Assembly: GCA_964607765.1 (NCBI GenBank)
Contig: CAZSNT010000010.1
Coordinates: forward strand, 1-64,000
Length of the DNA: 64,000 bases
Reading direction: 5' to 3'
DNA from: CAZSNT01 sp964607765
GTDB taxonomy: Bacteria > Verrucomicrobiota > Lentisphaeria > Oligosphaerales > JABHEG01
Shown in pieces: positions 35,935 through 45,600 of this stretch (its first letter is position 1; every line of letters starts with the position of its first letter). The notes below the pieces were generated by a model. It was not told the DNA's origin. It searched no databases and saw only the letters and a program-made list of their open reading frames with translations. Made by a program: the position numbers and the translations under genes.

Positions 35935-36185
35935 GTTCGTTCTCCCGGTTCGACGGTGATCCCGGCCGCAGGGCAGAGCATCGAGTTTGCGGGGGACCAT
36001 AGTTTCACCCGCACGGATTCCCCGGTCAAGTTGGCGTATTCCACATTCACGAAGAACGTGTTTTCGGTCATGTTCGAGAAAGTCCAGCGAAGGCGTGCCC
36101 CGGTGGCATCGAAGCAGGCGATGTGCTGTGTCCCGTACCGGGCTGCCGCTCGTTGGGTCCGTTGTCCCTTCAGTACAAGATCCAC
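35931..36185 (-). CDS. Small beta-rich protein or gene remnant, coupled to the GH5-like gene
   Basis: An 84-aa frame with GTG start, ending in an ATGA overlap with the GH5-like gene. Its sequence (RLRWTFSNMTENTFFVNVEY, VRVKLWSP, GITVEPGE) has the alternating pattern of a beta-sandwich and does not look random. It has no signal peptide and no recognised family. It may be a real small protein, or the surviving C-terminal domain of a larger gene whose upstream part is frameshifted; the region up to 36374 is open in other frames but shows no clear match. Confidence 0.4.
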   Translation of the reverse strand: MDLVLKGQRTQRAAARYGTQHIACFDATGARLRWTFSNMTENTFFVNVEYANLTGESVRVKLWSPANSMLCPAAGITVEPGERT

Positions 36186-36374
36186 AGTGAGAGGCGGGGG
36201 GCAGTGCCTGGGACGCGGTCTGCGGCACGCGCGGCCTGCAGGTCGAAAGGAGCGCCGCCGCGGGAATTCGGGCGGGGTTGTTCATGATTGCTCTTCAACG
36301 GCTGCTCCCGGAGCCCGCAGCAGATCAAGGGCGGCACGGTACTCAGACGGCACGGCGTCGTAGAACCTGTCACT

Positions 36375-38867
36375 CTATCCCCTCACAACATGCAACAGGG
36401 ACTTGACGGTAACCTGCGGCAACGGCCTGGCGCTGGACAGCTCAATCGTCCGGGTCTCGCCGGGGATGAGATCGAAGTAGTTGTCACTCAGCGTGACATC
36501 CCGCAGCCGATCGAACGGGACTTCCACGACCACGAAGCGCGCGTAGTTCTCGGACGTGATCGTCAGAGCGGAGTCATCCAGCTCCCACGCGAGTTTCGGC
36601 GCCTCGAACGCGACGTCCTTGAACAGTTGCGGGAAGTAGTTTTCCGCAAGAACCTGCTCACCAACCGTCCATTCCATGCGCAGGAACTGATTCGGCTGCC
36701 TGGCCGTGCCGGGAGCGTAGGTCTTGACGGTCACAGCGCTGTTGGCCGGGCAGATGCCGTCGACGGTCTCTTCCCACTCAACGTTGCCGAAGATGTCCAT
36801 GCAGCGGATCGTCACCGGGCCGGCGGCATCCGCCAACGTGTCGTTGAGCAGGTGCAGTGTGAACTCGTCGTGGACGCGTTTGATGGTGACGGCCAGGGGT
36901 GCGAAGAGCTTCTTCTCCATCCAGTAGGCGGGTTTGAGCGCGCCGTAGAAATCGACGTTCGCCCAGTTCGAGCACGGCCAGCACTCGTTGTACATCCAGA
37001 GCATGGCCCCGCTGTTGCCCCACTTGGTGGAGCGGTAGAACCCAAGCTCTTCGCGTACCATTTCCGCGTGCGCCATCATGGCGTTGCCGGTGAAGCTCTC
37101 GGCACTGTCGCACGGGCCGATGATCTCCTCGGCAGCAGTGAGCTGCGAGATGACGAAGCGCGGATGGACTTTCGGATTTGCCGGATGCCGCATGACGTGG
37201 AAGTCGACGACCTCGTTCGGCGGCCAGATATCGCTCTTGTCGAGGAACTGCAGCTGCGACGGCAGCGGCGACGGGCCCTGCAGACAGATCTCGCCGTTGA
37301 ACACGGTGCGCACCAGCTTCAGCCGATCCCGGTACGTGCCGTACCCGTCCGAGCCCGTCCGCGGCCACATGGACCAGTGCGTCTCGCCGGAAGTCTGGAT
37401 CTGGCCGAAGTCGGACTTGCCGTGCGATGAGCCGGGGATGTAGGGGGTGAACGGCGAGAGATCGCCGACCACGCCGCGGTAGTAGTAGCGGGTCAGGCGC
37501 CGCCCCGGACGGTCCGGCGTGTAGCGGTGCGAGCTGGAGCTCTCGTTGCCGCCGCACCAGCAGGCAACCGCCGGGTGATTGCGCAGCCGTTTGACCTGGT
37601 ACTCCGCCTCCTCGATGATGTTGCGCAGGAAGAACTCGTCATCGTCCGGCGGCTCGGCGCAGGCGTTGGTGAAGTCTTGCCAGACCATGACGCCGCGTCT
37701 GTCGCACTCCTCGTAGAACGCGTCCTTCTCGTAGATGCCGCCACCCCAGATACGCAGCATGTTGTAGTTGGCCTCCTGCGCGCGGCGGACCAGGTACTCG
37801 TAGGTGGTGTCCTCGATCACGCCGGGGAAGCAGTGGGCGGGCACCCAATTCGCGCCCTTGATGAAGACGCGCTCGCCGTTCACCAGGAAGGTGAAGCTGA
37901 TGCGGTCCGCCTCTATCTTCTTCTCCTCGATCGCGACCGAGCGGAAGCCGAAGGTCTTGGTCACGACATCCTGTTCGAGCCCCTCCTCGTCACGCAATGT
38001 GACGCGACACTGGTACAGCGGCTGCTCGCCCATGCCGTTCGGCCACCACCACTCCGGGTCGTCCACCTGCAGACAGATGAAGTTGTGCACGCCGGTGATG
38101 GTGATCTGGTCGCTGGCCACCGCCTCGCCGTTGCGGGAGATCTCGGCATGCAGTGTCCCAGTCGGGTAATAAGGCCGAACGTTGCTCAGTGGCACGCCTT
38201 TGGGTGCCTTGTCCCGGGGAAGCAGCGGCAGTTCAATGCGCACGCAGCAGTCACCGTCGAGCTGTGCCTCGACGAACACGTTCTCGATCTTCACCCCATC
38301 GGTTTCCTCGAGGAACACGTCCTGCCAGATCCCGAGCGCCAGCGCGTCAGGCGCCCAGTCCCAGCCGAATTGGCACTGCGCATGACGCACCAGCGATCGG
38401 CCCGGCGTGAACAGGCTCCAGTACTGTGGGTACTGCTCGTGCAGGTCTTCGACCATCTTGCGCGTCGGCGCAAACTCGACCTCGAGTCGGTTCGACCCGA
38501 GCTTGACCGAGCCGGTCACGTCGAACCGGAACGCCTTGAAGGCGTTGTCGCTCCTGCCGACCTCCGCGCCATTCACGTAGACGGTGGCGAACAGGTCCAG
38601 CCCGAGGAAGACCAGCTCGAGCTTGTTCTCCGGCAGGGCTGCCAGCGTGAAATCGCGCGCATACCACCAGGTCTTGCCTTCGACCCACTTGGCCTGTTTC
38701 AGGTTCTCGCGATAGAACAGATCCGTCGGCAGTTGCCCGGCTTTGCTCAGCGCAACCGTGACATCACCCGGTACGTCAGCGTCGTGCCATGTCCCTGCCG
38801 GCCGCTCCCCTGCCCCGTCGCTGCACGCGAGTTTCCACACGCCGTTCAGATCTGTCTGCTGTTTCAT
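36375..38867 (-). CDS. Beta-mannosidase (GH2)
   Basis: Releases beta-linked mannose from the non-reducing ends of manno-oligosaccharides. The 830-aa length and layout match GH2 beta-mannosidases: DLNGVWKLACSD start, WWYARDFTL, QFGWDWAPD, GANWVPAHCFPG, NYNMLRIWGGGIYE and MVWQDFTNACAEPP. The acid/base Glu442 is in CWCGGNES and the nucleophile Glu526 in FNGEICLQG. No signal peptide is present, so it acts in the cytoplasm. GGAGGA lies 3 nt before the ATG. It is the first or second gene of a minus-strand mannan-like module followed by the GH5-like/esterase gene. Confidence 0.93.
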   Translation of the reverse strand: MKQQTDLNGVWKLACSDGAGERPAGTWHDADVPGDVTVALSKAGQLPTDLFYRENLKQAKWVEGKTWWYARDFTLAALPENKLELVFLGLDLFATVYVNGAEVGRSDNAFKAFRFDVTGSVKLGSNRLEVEFAPTRKMVEDLHEQYPQYWSLFTPGRSLVRHAQCQFGWDWAPDALALGIWQDVFLEETDGVKIENVFVEAQLDGDCCVRIELPLLPRDKAPKGVPLSNVRPYYPTGTLHAEISRNGEAVASDQITITGVHNFICLQVDDPEWWWPNGMGEQPLYQCRVTLRDEEGLEQDVVTKTFGFRSVAIEEKKIEADRISFTFLVNGERVFIKGANWVPAHCFPGVIEDTTYEYLVRRAQEANYNMLRIWGGGIYEKDAFYEECDRRGVMVWQDFTNACAEPPDDDEFFLRNIIEEAEYQVKRLRNHPAVACWCGGNESSSSHRYTPDRPGRRLTRYYYRGVVGDLSPFTPYIPGSSHGKSDFGQIQTSGETHWSMWPRTGSDGYGTYRDRLKLVRTVFNGEICLQGPSPLPSQLQFLDKSDIWPPNEVVDFHVMRHPANPKVHPRFVISQLTAAEEIIGPCDSAESFTGNAMMAHAEMVREELGFYRSTKWGNSGAMLWMYNECWPCSNWANVDFYGALKPAYWMEKKLFAPLAVTIKRVHDEFTLHLLNDTLADAAGPVTIRCMDIFGNVEWEETVDGICPANSAVTVKTYAPGTARQPNQFLRMEWTVGEQVLAENYFPQLFKDVAFEAPKLAWELDDSALTITSENYARFVVVEVPFDRLRDVTLSDNYFDLIPGETRTIELSSARPLPQVTVKSLLHVVRG

Positions 38868-38948
38868 GATTCCTCCGCAAGGTCCTGGCGCATTCTTGGT
38901 GAGCCGCGGGATTGGGCCCGGTGTCGATCGTGAACCACAGAGCGGTTG

Positions 38949-39656
38949 TCACTCGGTTCCGCCCGTGAGCATGGGCACGAGTTCGGCGAGGGACCGGATC
39001 TCCACGTCGGGCTCGATGCCGGTGTCGTTTGTCGTTCCGTCGCGGTTCAGCCACACGGACGCAACGCCTGCGTTCTGTGCGCCCAGCACGTCGCTGCCAA
39101 GCTCATCGCCGACATGCAGCAGTTGCCCAGGTCGGCAATCCGCCTGTGAAAGCGCGATCTCGAACAGGCCCCTGTCCGGCTTCGCCACGCCGTGGTCTTC
39201 CGCAAACACAACGAACTGGAGCCAGCCGTCGATGTTGCAGAGAGCAGGCAGAGTGTTGCCGTTGGAGAGCAATCCAAGTGCAAACGTCGGCGACAGCGCC
39301 TCGAACACAGGCATCACGTCCGGAAAGAGCTCGACGGATGCGAATCGGCATGTGCGGTACAGGGAGTTGATCCGGGCAGCCAGCGCCTCATCGTCCACGC
39401 CGACTGACGCGAGCGTGCGCCGGAACGCTTCGGCGCGTAAATCCACCAGCCGCGCGCCACTCGCCTTCAGATCCGCTGCAGTGGCATCGCGGATACGGAT
39501 CATGTCCTCGACAGTCAATGCGTCGACGTGCGGGCCGGTCACGTGCCGACGGATTTCAGTCAGGGCGCAGGTGAGCGCGTGCCGCATCGCCTTCTCGAAG
39601 TCCCAGAGCGTCTGGTCGCCGTCGAAGGAGATCGCTTTGATGCTGCTGACGTCCAT
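38949..39656 (-). CDS. HAD-family hydrolase (phosphoglycolate phosphatase-like)
   Basis: A 235-aa phosphatase of the haloacid dehalogenase superfamily. Motif I is SFDGDQT with Asp12 and Asp14, motif II LLSNGN, motif III Lys in HGVAKPDRGLF and motif IV HVGDELGSD. A helical cap of about 100 residues sits after motif I (type C1). The frame extends to 39812 only because it crosses the repeat at 39671-39766; ATG 39656 begins the family homology. Small sugar phosphates or side products such as phosphoglycolate are usual substrates. It ends 81 bp before the beta-mannosidase start, so the two may be co-transcribed. Confidence 0.88.
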   Translation of the reverse strand: MDVSSIKAISFDGDQTLWDFEKAMRHALTCALTEIRRHVTGPHVDALTVEDMIRIRDATAADLKASGARLVDLRAEAFRRTLASVGVDDEALAARINSLYRTCRFASVELFPDVMPVFEALSPTFALGLLSNGNTLPALCNIDGWLQFVVFAEDHGVAKPDRGLFEIALSQADCRPGQLLHVGDELGSDVLGAQNAGVASVWLNRDGTTNDTGIEPDVEIRSLAELVPMLTGGTE

Positions 39657-39670
39657 TGGAACCACCAAAC

Positions 39671-39766
39671 GGCGCGTATCGGGCCGGTCAGGGACGACCG
39701 GATCTCCAGCGCGTTGGACCAGATGGCGCGTATCGGGCCGGTCAGGGACTATCGGATCTCCAGCGC
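39671..39766 (+). repeat. Tandem pair of the CCGGTC hairpin repeat (copies A and B)
   Basis: A 54-bp unit at 39671-39724 is followed by a second copy at 39725-39766, reading GGCGCGTATCGGGCCGGTCA in both. Copy A forms CCGGTC-AGGGAC-GACCGG; in copy B the 3' arm is changed to TATCGG. Copy B runs to the stop codon of the aminotransferase. An inverted third copy lies at 8972-9014. Confidence 0.8.
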
Positions 39767-40962
39767 TACTGCGCGAGCACCGCGGCAATGGCCTCGCACA
39801 GGCGCTCGACATTCGCCCCTGTCATCCCGGCCACGTTGATGCGTCCGGACCCCACAATGTAGATGGAGTGCTCGTTCCGCAGCGCGTCAACCTGTGCGGG
39901 GTTCAGCCCGGAGTAAGAGAACATGCCGTGCTGGCGCGTGATGAACGAGAAGTCCTGGCTCACGCCCTTCCGCGCGAGTGTCGCCACAAACTGCTGGCGC
40001 ATGGTGTTGATCCGGTCCCGCATGGCAGCGACCTCGTCAATCCAGAGCGCACGCAACTCCGCGTCGTCGAGAATCCGTTTGACCACGTTGATCCCGTGGG
40101 CGGGCGGATTGGAGTAGTTTGCACGGATGCAGCGCTTGATGTGTCCCAGCGCTTTCTGGGCGGCATCGGCGTTGCCGGCAACGACCGTCAAGGCGCCGAC
40201 GCGCTCGTTGTAGAGCCCGAAATTCTTGGAAAATGAGCTGGCCACGAGCATCTCGACGCCAGTCGCGGCGACTGCCCGGACACCTGTCGCGTCGGCGTCG
40301 ATCCCCTCGCCGAACCCCTGGTAAGCGAAGTCGAAGAAAGGCAGGAACCGCCTGTGCGCGACTAACGCGGCGATCTGCTCCCACTGCTCGTGGGTCGGGT
40401 CCATGCCGGTCGGGTTGTGGCAGCAGGCGTGCAGGAGCACGACATCACCGGCGGGCACACGCGCCAGGTTCTCGATCATGTTGCCGAATGCCAGCGCGCG
40501 CCGTTTCTCGTCGTAGTACGGATAGGTGCACACCTCGACCCCGGCCGCGTTGAAGATGTTCTTGTGGTTGGCCCACGTCGGGTCGCTGACCCACACTTTG
40601 GCGCCGGGCAGGTGATTGTGGATGAAGTCAGCAGCGACGCGCAGCGCACCCGTGCCGCCGGGAGTCTGCGCAGTCAAAGCCCGCTGCGCCGCGATGATCT
40701 CGTTCCCGTCCCCGAAGAGCAGCGGCTGCAGGCTCTCGCCCAGCCCCTCCAGGCCGGCGATACCCAGGTAGCTCTTGGTCTGCTGTTCCGCAAGCTCTAT
40801 CGTCTCGGCGCGCTTGACCGAATCGAGAACAGGGGTCAGTCCGTTCGCGTCCTTGTAGATCCCGACGCCAAGATTGACTTTCTGGGGATTGGGGTCGCTC
40901 TTGAACGCTTCTGTCAGTCCAAGAATGGGATCTGCGGGAGCCTGGTCGAGCTGATCGAACAT
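39766..40962 (-). CDS. Aspartate/aromatic aminotransferase (class I, PLP)
   Basis: Moves amino groups between aspartate or aromatic amino acids and 2-oxoglutarate. The 398-aa product follows the AspC/TyrB pattern: NLGVGIYKDANG, SYLGIAGLEGL, HACCHNPTGMDPT, PFFDFAYQGFG, PLP-binding Lys246 in SSFSKNFGLYNERVG and GMFSYSGL. The frame runs back to 41409 through repeats, but ATG 40962 has GGAGAGG 4 nt upstream and matches the family start. It is divergent from alanine dehydrogenase across 394 bp. The two enzymes share pyruvate/oxo-acid chemistry and may be co-regulated. Confidence 0.93.
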   Translation of the reverse strand: MFDQLDQAPADPILGLTEAFKSDPNPQKVNLGVGIYKDANGLTPVLDSVKRAETIELAEQQTKSYLGIAGLEGLGESLQPLLFGDGNEIIAAQRALTAQTPGGTGALRVAADFIHNHLPGAKVWVSDPTWANHKNIFNAAGVEVCTYPYYDEKRRALAFGNMIENLARVPAGDVVLLHACCHNPTGMDPTHEQWEQIAALVAHRRFLPFFDFAYQGFGEGIDADATGVRAVAATGVEMLVASSFSKNFGLYNERVGALTVVAGNADAAQKALGHIKRCIRANYSNPPAHGINVVKRILDDAELRALWIDEVAAMRDRINTMRQQFVATLARKGVSQDFSFITRQHGMFSYSGLNPAQVDALRNEHSIYIVGSGRINVAGMTGANVERLCEAIAAVLAQ

Positions 40963-41356
40963 CGTGCCTCTCCGTGAATCGGGAACGGTGGTTGGGGTGT
41001 GATACGAACACAAACCCGGACAAAGACTATAATCTATAGGGTCGCGCGTGGCATGCCAAGAGCGGGAACGCCGGATAAGCGGCGAGCGCGAGTGGGCCAA
41101 GCCGCCTCGGCCACACGCAGGAAGGGCAACGCGGGTCGTGTTGCGGGACCAATCTCGCTCACCCACGGCACGAGGCCGTGGGGGTCGTTTTTGCCCCTCC
41201 TCTTGACCAATCTCGCTCACCCACGGCACGAGGCCGTGGGGGTCGTTTTTGCCCCTCCTCTTGACGCCATTCCGCTCCAGGGGGATAATGTAAGCCCGTC
41301 GCTGACCCACCGTGCACTTGCCAGAACGAGCGGCATTGATACAGGGAGAGAGTCGG
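40963..41356. other. Divergent intergenic region between aminotransferase and alanine dehydrogenase
   Basis: 394 bp without a convincing gene. It holds the promoters of both divergent genes, which were not assigned with confidence, and the tandem 58-bp hairpin repeat at 41147-41262. The open frames that cross it belong to the extensions of the neighbouring genes and are not supported. Confidence 0.7.
41147..41262 (+). repeat. Two perfect 58-bp tandem hairpin repeats
   Basis: Two identical copies (41147-41204 and 41205-41262) of a unit that starts GACCAATCTCGCTC and ends CCCCTCCTCTT. Each contains CCCACGGC-ACGAG-GCCGTGGG (41162-41182 and 41220-41240) followed by GGTCGTTTTT, like an intrinsic terminator. 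A third, shorter copy lies at 18901-18945. They point towards the alanine dehydrogenase gene and lie upstream of it, so a terminator or attenuator role is possible but unproven. Confidence 0.85.
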
Positions 41357-42445
41357 ATGATCATCGGTGTACCGACGGAAATCAAGGCGGACGAATACCG
41401 TGTGGCCATGGTGCCGAACGGGGTCGAAGAACTCGTGGGTGCGGGGCATCGTGTGCTGATTCAGCAGGGCGCGGGCTCCGGCAGCGGGATCTGCGACAGC
41501 GAGTACGCCGAACACGACGCGGAACTGGTGGCAGGTGCGGAAGCGGTCTGGCGCGACGCCGAGTTGATCGTGAAGGTGAAAGAACCGCAGCCCGAGGAGA
41601 TCGCACACATCAGGCCGGGCCAGGTCGTTTTCACGTACTTCCACCTGGCGGCCTCACGGGATCTGACCGAGAGTCTTGTGACAACGCAGGCATCGTGCGT
41701 GGCCTACGAAACGATCCGTGATACGGAGGGGCGTCTGCCGCTGCTGCAGCCAATGAGCGAGGTGGCGGGCAAGCTGGCCGTTCAGGAAGTGGCGAAGTAT
41801 CTGGAGAAGCCCATGTCGGGGCGCGGCATGCTGCTGGGCGGCGTACCGGGCGTCGCGCCTGGCCACGTCCTCATCCTGGGCGGCGGCACGGTCGGAGCGA
41901 TGGCAGCCCGGGTGGCGGCGGGGCTTGGCGCGAACGTGGCCCTGCTCGACATTGATCTGTACCGGCTGCGACACCTTGCCGATGTCATGCCCAGCAACGT
42001 CACACTGCTGCACAGTAACCTGCACACGATCCGGGACCAACTCAGCCTGGCCGATGCGGTGATCGGCGCTGTGCTCATACCCGGCGCGAAGGCGCCGCGG
42101 CTGGTGTGGCACGATGATCTGAAGCGTATGAAGGAAGGTGCTGTGATCGTGGACGTGTGCGTGGACCAGGGCGGCTGTGTCGAGACAATCCGGCCCACCA
42201 CACATCACGAGCCGACGTATGTGGTGGACGGGATCGTGCACTACGGCGTGACCAACATGCCGGGCGCGGTCGGGCGCACCAGCACGTTCGCCCTCACCAA
42301 TGCCACGCTGCCCTATGTCCGCAATCTCGCCTGCCTGGGGCTCGACGAAGCGCTGGCGCGTGATCCCGGCTTCGCGATGGGGCTGAATGTCCATGCCGGC
42401 AGGATCACCTGCGACGCGGTTGCGGAGGCACTTGCGGGCACGTGA
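41357..42445 (+). CDS. ald: Alanine dehydrogenase
   Basis: Catalyses the NAD-dependent reversible oxidation of L-alanine to pyruvate and ammonia. The 362-aa length fits. Motifs include MIIGVPTEIKADEYRVAMVP, KVKEPQ with the catalytic Lys, YFHLAAS with the catalytic His, and the nucleotide-binding loop ILGGGTVGAMAARVAAGLGA. The C-terminal VDVCVDQGGCVETIRPTTH and YGVTNMPGAVGRTSTFALTN are diagnostic of the family. ATG 41357 has AGGGAG 8 nt upstream; the frame is open from 41312. It may supply nitrogen assimilation or alanine catabolism; 207 bp separate it from the next gene. Confidence 0.95.
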   Translation: MIIGVPTEIKADEYRVAMVPNGVEELVGAGHRVLIQQGAGSGSGICDSEYAEHDAELVAGAEAVWRDAELIVKVKEPQPEEIAHIRPGQVVFTYFHLAASRDLTESLVTTQASCVAYETIRDTEGRLPLLQPMSEVAGKLAVQEVAKYLEKPMSGRGMLLGGVPGVAPGHVLILGGGTVGAMAARVAAGLGANVALLDIDLYRLRHLADVMPSNVTLLHSNLHTIRDQLSLADAVIGAVLIPGAKAPRLVWHDDLKRMKEGAVIVDVCVDQGGCVETIRPTTHHEPTYVVDGIVHYGVTNMPGAVGRTSTFALTNATLPYVRNLACLGLDEALARDPGFAMGLNVHAGRITCDAVAEALAGT

Positions 42446-42537
42446 CCTCGGATGAAGGGCTTGGAACAGCGATCCGTCAGATCGGCTGAGTTCCGAAGAG
42501 CAAACTCGACAGCAATCGGGTGCAATCGACAGCTGCC

Positions 42538-42556
42538 GCCCGCAATCGACGCGGGC
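42538..42556 (+). other. Small hairpin in leader of PQQ-type gene
   Basis: GCCCGC-AATCGAC-GCGGGC is a 6-bp stem with a 7-nt loop in the 207-bp gap before the paralog 2 gene. The loop motif GCAATCGAC recurs twice just upstream (about 42512-42530). No T-run follows. It is flanked by CAGCTG on both sides. Confidence 0.3.
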
Positions 42557-42652
42557 TCCAGCTGAGAGCACCGGACTCTCACACCCGGAGAACCACGTCA
42601 TGCAGCTCCGCGCCGAACGATCGGAGCCGCACTGAACAGAAGGACAGAACGC

Positions 42653-45600
42653 ATGATCACACCACGGACACGCACGCACGTCGCCCTTTGGCTGACTGCA
42701 CTTCTCAGCATCTGCACAACAGCGCTGCACGCCGCGCCGCCCGGCCCCAAGGAGATCGCTGGGAAGGTCCTGGCGACAGCCGGAATCCCGGGCGGTGTGG
42801 TGTCGCATGTGGGCTGCGGCGACGGCGCCCTCACCGCAGCACTGCGTGTCAGCGACCGATTCCGCGTTCAGGGGCTGGACACGGATGTGGGGAACGTGAA
42901 GAGAGCCCGGGCGCACATCCGTGGGCTGGGGTTGTATGGGAAGGTATCGGTGGCGCGGTTCGGCGGGAAGAGACTGCCTTACACGGATAACCTGGTCAAT
43001 CTCATTGTCTGCGCTGCGGAGTCTGCCCCGCCTCAGCAGGAGATGATGCGTGTGCTGGCGCCGGGCGGCTGCATCGTTTTCGTGTCGTTCGACGGCGACC
43101 AGCTCAAGACCGAGCGGCTCGCCAAACCGTGGCCTGCGGCGATTGACGAGTGGACGCACTTCCTGCACAGTCCGGACAACAACGCGGTGTGCAGGGACAG
43201 TGTGGTGGGTATCCCGCGCTCGTTCCAGTGGGTCTGCGGCCCACGTTGGGGCCGTAGTCACGAAGAGTTCGCCAGTATGAGCGCGGCGGTCACTGCCCGC
43301 GGGCGTATTTACTACATCGTGGACGAGGCCCCGCTGACCTTCATCCGCTTCGCAAGCGACTGGAAGCTGGTTGCGCGGGACGCGTTTAACGGGACCCTGT
43401 TGTGGAAGCGCGGCATATCGTCGTGGAACGACCACCTTCGCCATTTCCGGTCCGGCCCTGCGCACCTGCCGCGGCGGCTGGTAGCGGTTGGCAACACGGT
43501 CTACGTCACGCTGGGCTTCACAGAGCCGGTTACGGCGCTCGACGGCATCACGGGCAAGACACTGCGCACATACAAAGGCACGGAACGGACTGAGGAGATC
43601 GTGGTCAACGACGGCGTGCTGTACGTGGTCGTCGGCACGTCCGAAGCAGAGCGACGTGGAGGCGGATTGCACCAGCGCGACGAACCTGAGCCTACCGGCA
43701 TGCGCCAGATCATGGCGTTCCAGGCCGAGTCCGGCAGCCGGCTGTGGCGCAACGATGTCAGCAAAACAAACATCCTGCCCCTCACCATGGCTCTGCAGGG
43801 GAACAGGTTGTACTACCAGAGCCTGAGCCACATTGTCTGCCTGGGTTCGCGGACCGGCAAGCAGCTCTGGGCCACACCGCGTCAGACGCCGGCGCGGCGC
43901 ATGGGCTTCTCGGCGCCGACACTGGTGGCTACTGACAGCGTCGTGCTGTGTGCCGACAGGGACGCGGGGAAGAAGGAGGAGGACGCGCCCTCGACAGGGA
44001 TGCTCGTGTGGGGCGTGCATGGATGGAACGAGAAGGGCTTTGCACGCAAAGGCGCGTGCACACTCCGTGCCTACAACGCGGCTGACGGTGCGGAACTGTG
44101 GTCTGTTTCATGCCGGGAAGGGTACAACTCACCGGTCGACGTGTTTGTGGTGGGCAGCGTGGTGTGGGTCGGCCCGGACTTTCGCGGGTTCGACCTGAAG
44201 ACGGGTGAGGCCGTGGCCAAGGTCAACACCAAGGCGCCGCGCGTCGGCATGAGCCATGCCCGTTGCTACCGCAACAAGGCCTCGGAACAGTTCATTTTTA
44301 CCTGCAAGTCCGGGATCGAGGTGCTTGGACTGGCGGAGAGGAAGTGGCTCAGCAACAACAGCTGGGTGCGGGGCACGTGCCAGTACGGCATTGTGCCGGC
44401 CAACGGCCTGATCTACGCGCCGCCGGATGCCTGTGCCTGTTTCCTGACCGTGAAGGCGCCCGGCTTCTTTGCTGTTGCGCCGCAGCGCGGCGCGGACGGA
44501 CGCATGCCGTTCCCTGCAGAGCCTGTGCTCGAGAAAGGCGTGAGCTACGGTCAAGCCGCGGCCACCGCAGTGGCGAGTGCAACGGACTGGCCGACGTATC
44601 GCCATGGCCCGGCGCGCAGCGGCTTCGCGTCCTGTCCGCTTCCGGAATTCCCGAGGCAACGCTGGTCGACAGCGCTCGGGGGCACGCTCACACAGGCCGC
44701 AATCGCGGGCGGCAAGGTATTCGTTGCCGGCGTGGACACGCACACGGTGCATGCGCTCTCAGCCGATGACGGCACCGTGCTCTGGCATCACACGGCAGGG
44801 GGTCGGATCGACAGCACGCCGAGCGTCCACAACGACACGCTCCTGTTCGGCTCGACCGACGGTTGGGTCACCTGCCTGAGTGTGGCCGACGGCGCCGTGC
44901 GCTGGCGTTTCCGGGCCGCGCCCGAACAGCGCCTGGTCAGCGTCTATGGGCAGTTGGAGTCCGCCTGGCCGGTGCACGGAGCGGTGCTGGTGCAAAACGA
45001 CACGGCATACGTCACGGCGGGCAGGTCTACGTACCTGGACGGCGGGCTGGTGCTGTACCGACTGGATCCTGCGACCGGCAAACAGCTTTCCCGGACCATG
45101 CTCTACCACCTGAATCCGGAAACTGGCGAGCAGCTGGTCCCGGAGGCCAAGTTCAACATGGAAGGGACCACGTCCGACGTGTTGTCAGGCAACGGCGACC
45201 AGGTGTTCCTGAAGTACTTCACGTTTGACCGGAACGGGAAGCGTACCGAGACAAAGGAGCCGCGCTTGTTCGGGATCACCGGCTTCCTGGGCGAGGACTG
45301 GTTTGTCCGCTCCTACTGGATCATCGGCACGCAGATCGGGGCGGGCTGGGGCGGCTGGGCCAACGCGGCGAACACGTACGCATCCGGCCGCCTGCTGTGC
45401 TTCAACCAGGACATGGTCTACGGCTATGGGCGCCAGAAAGTAGCCGGCGGCCCGACCGGGCATCGCGCCGACGCCTACCACCTGTTCGGCATGCCGCGCA
45501 AAGCCGCCGCAGCGACAAAGGACAAGCGCGGCAAGAAACGTCCGTCAAGACCGATCCCGACCTGGTCGGATCGCAGTTCGCTCCTCGGCCGTGCCCTGGT

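Noticed and set aside
41147..41262. Possible CRISPR array
   Set aside because: There are only two copies, directly abutting and without spacers; each forms a terminator-like hairpin. No cas genes are present.
41654..44020. 788-aa open frame on the minus strand
   Set aside because: It is antisense to alanine dehydrogenase and the PQQ-type gene, is rich in Arg and His, and has no recognisable motif.
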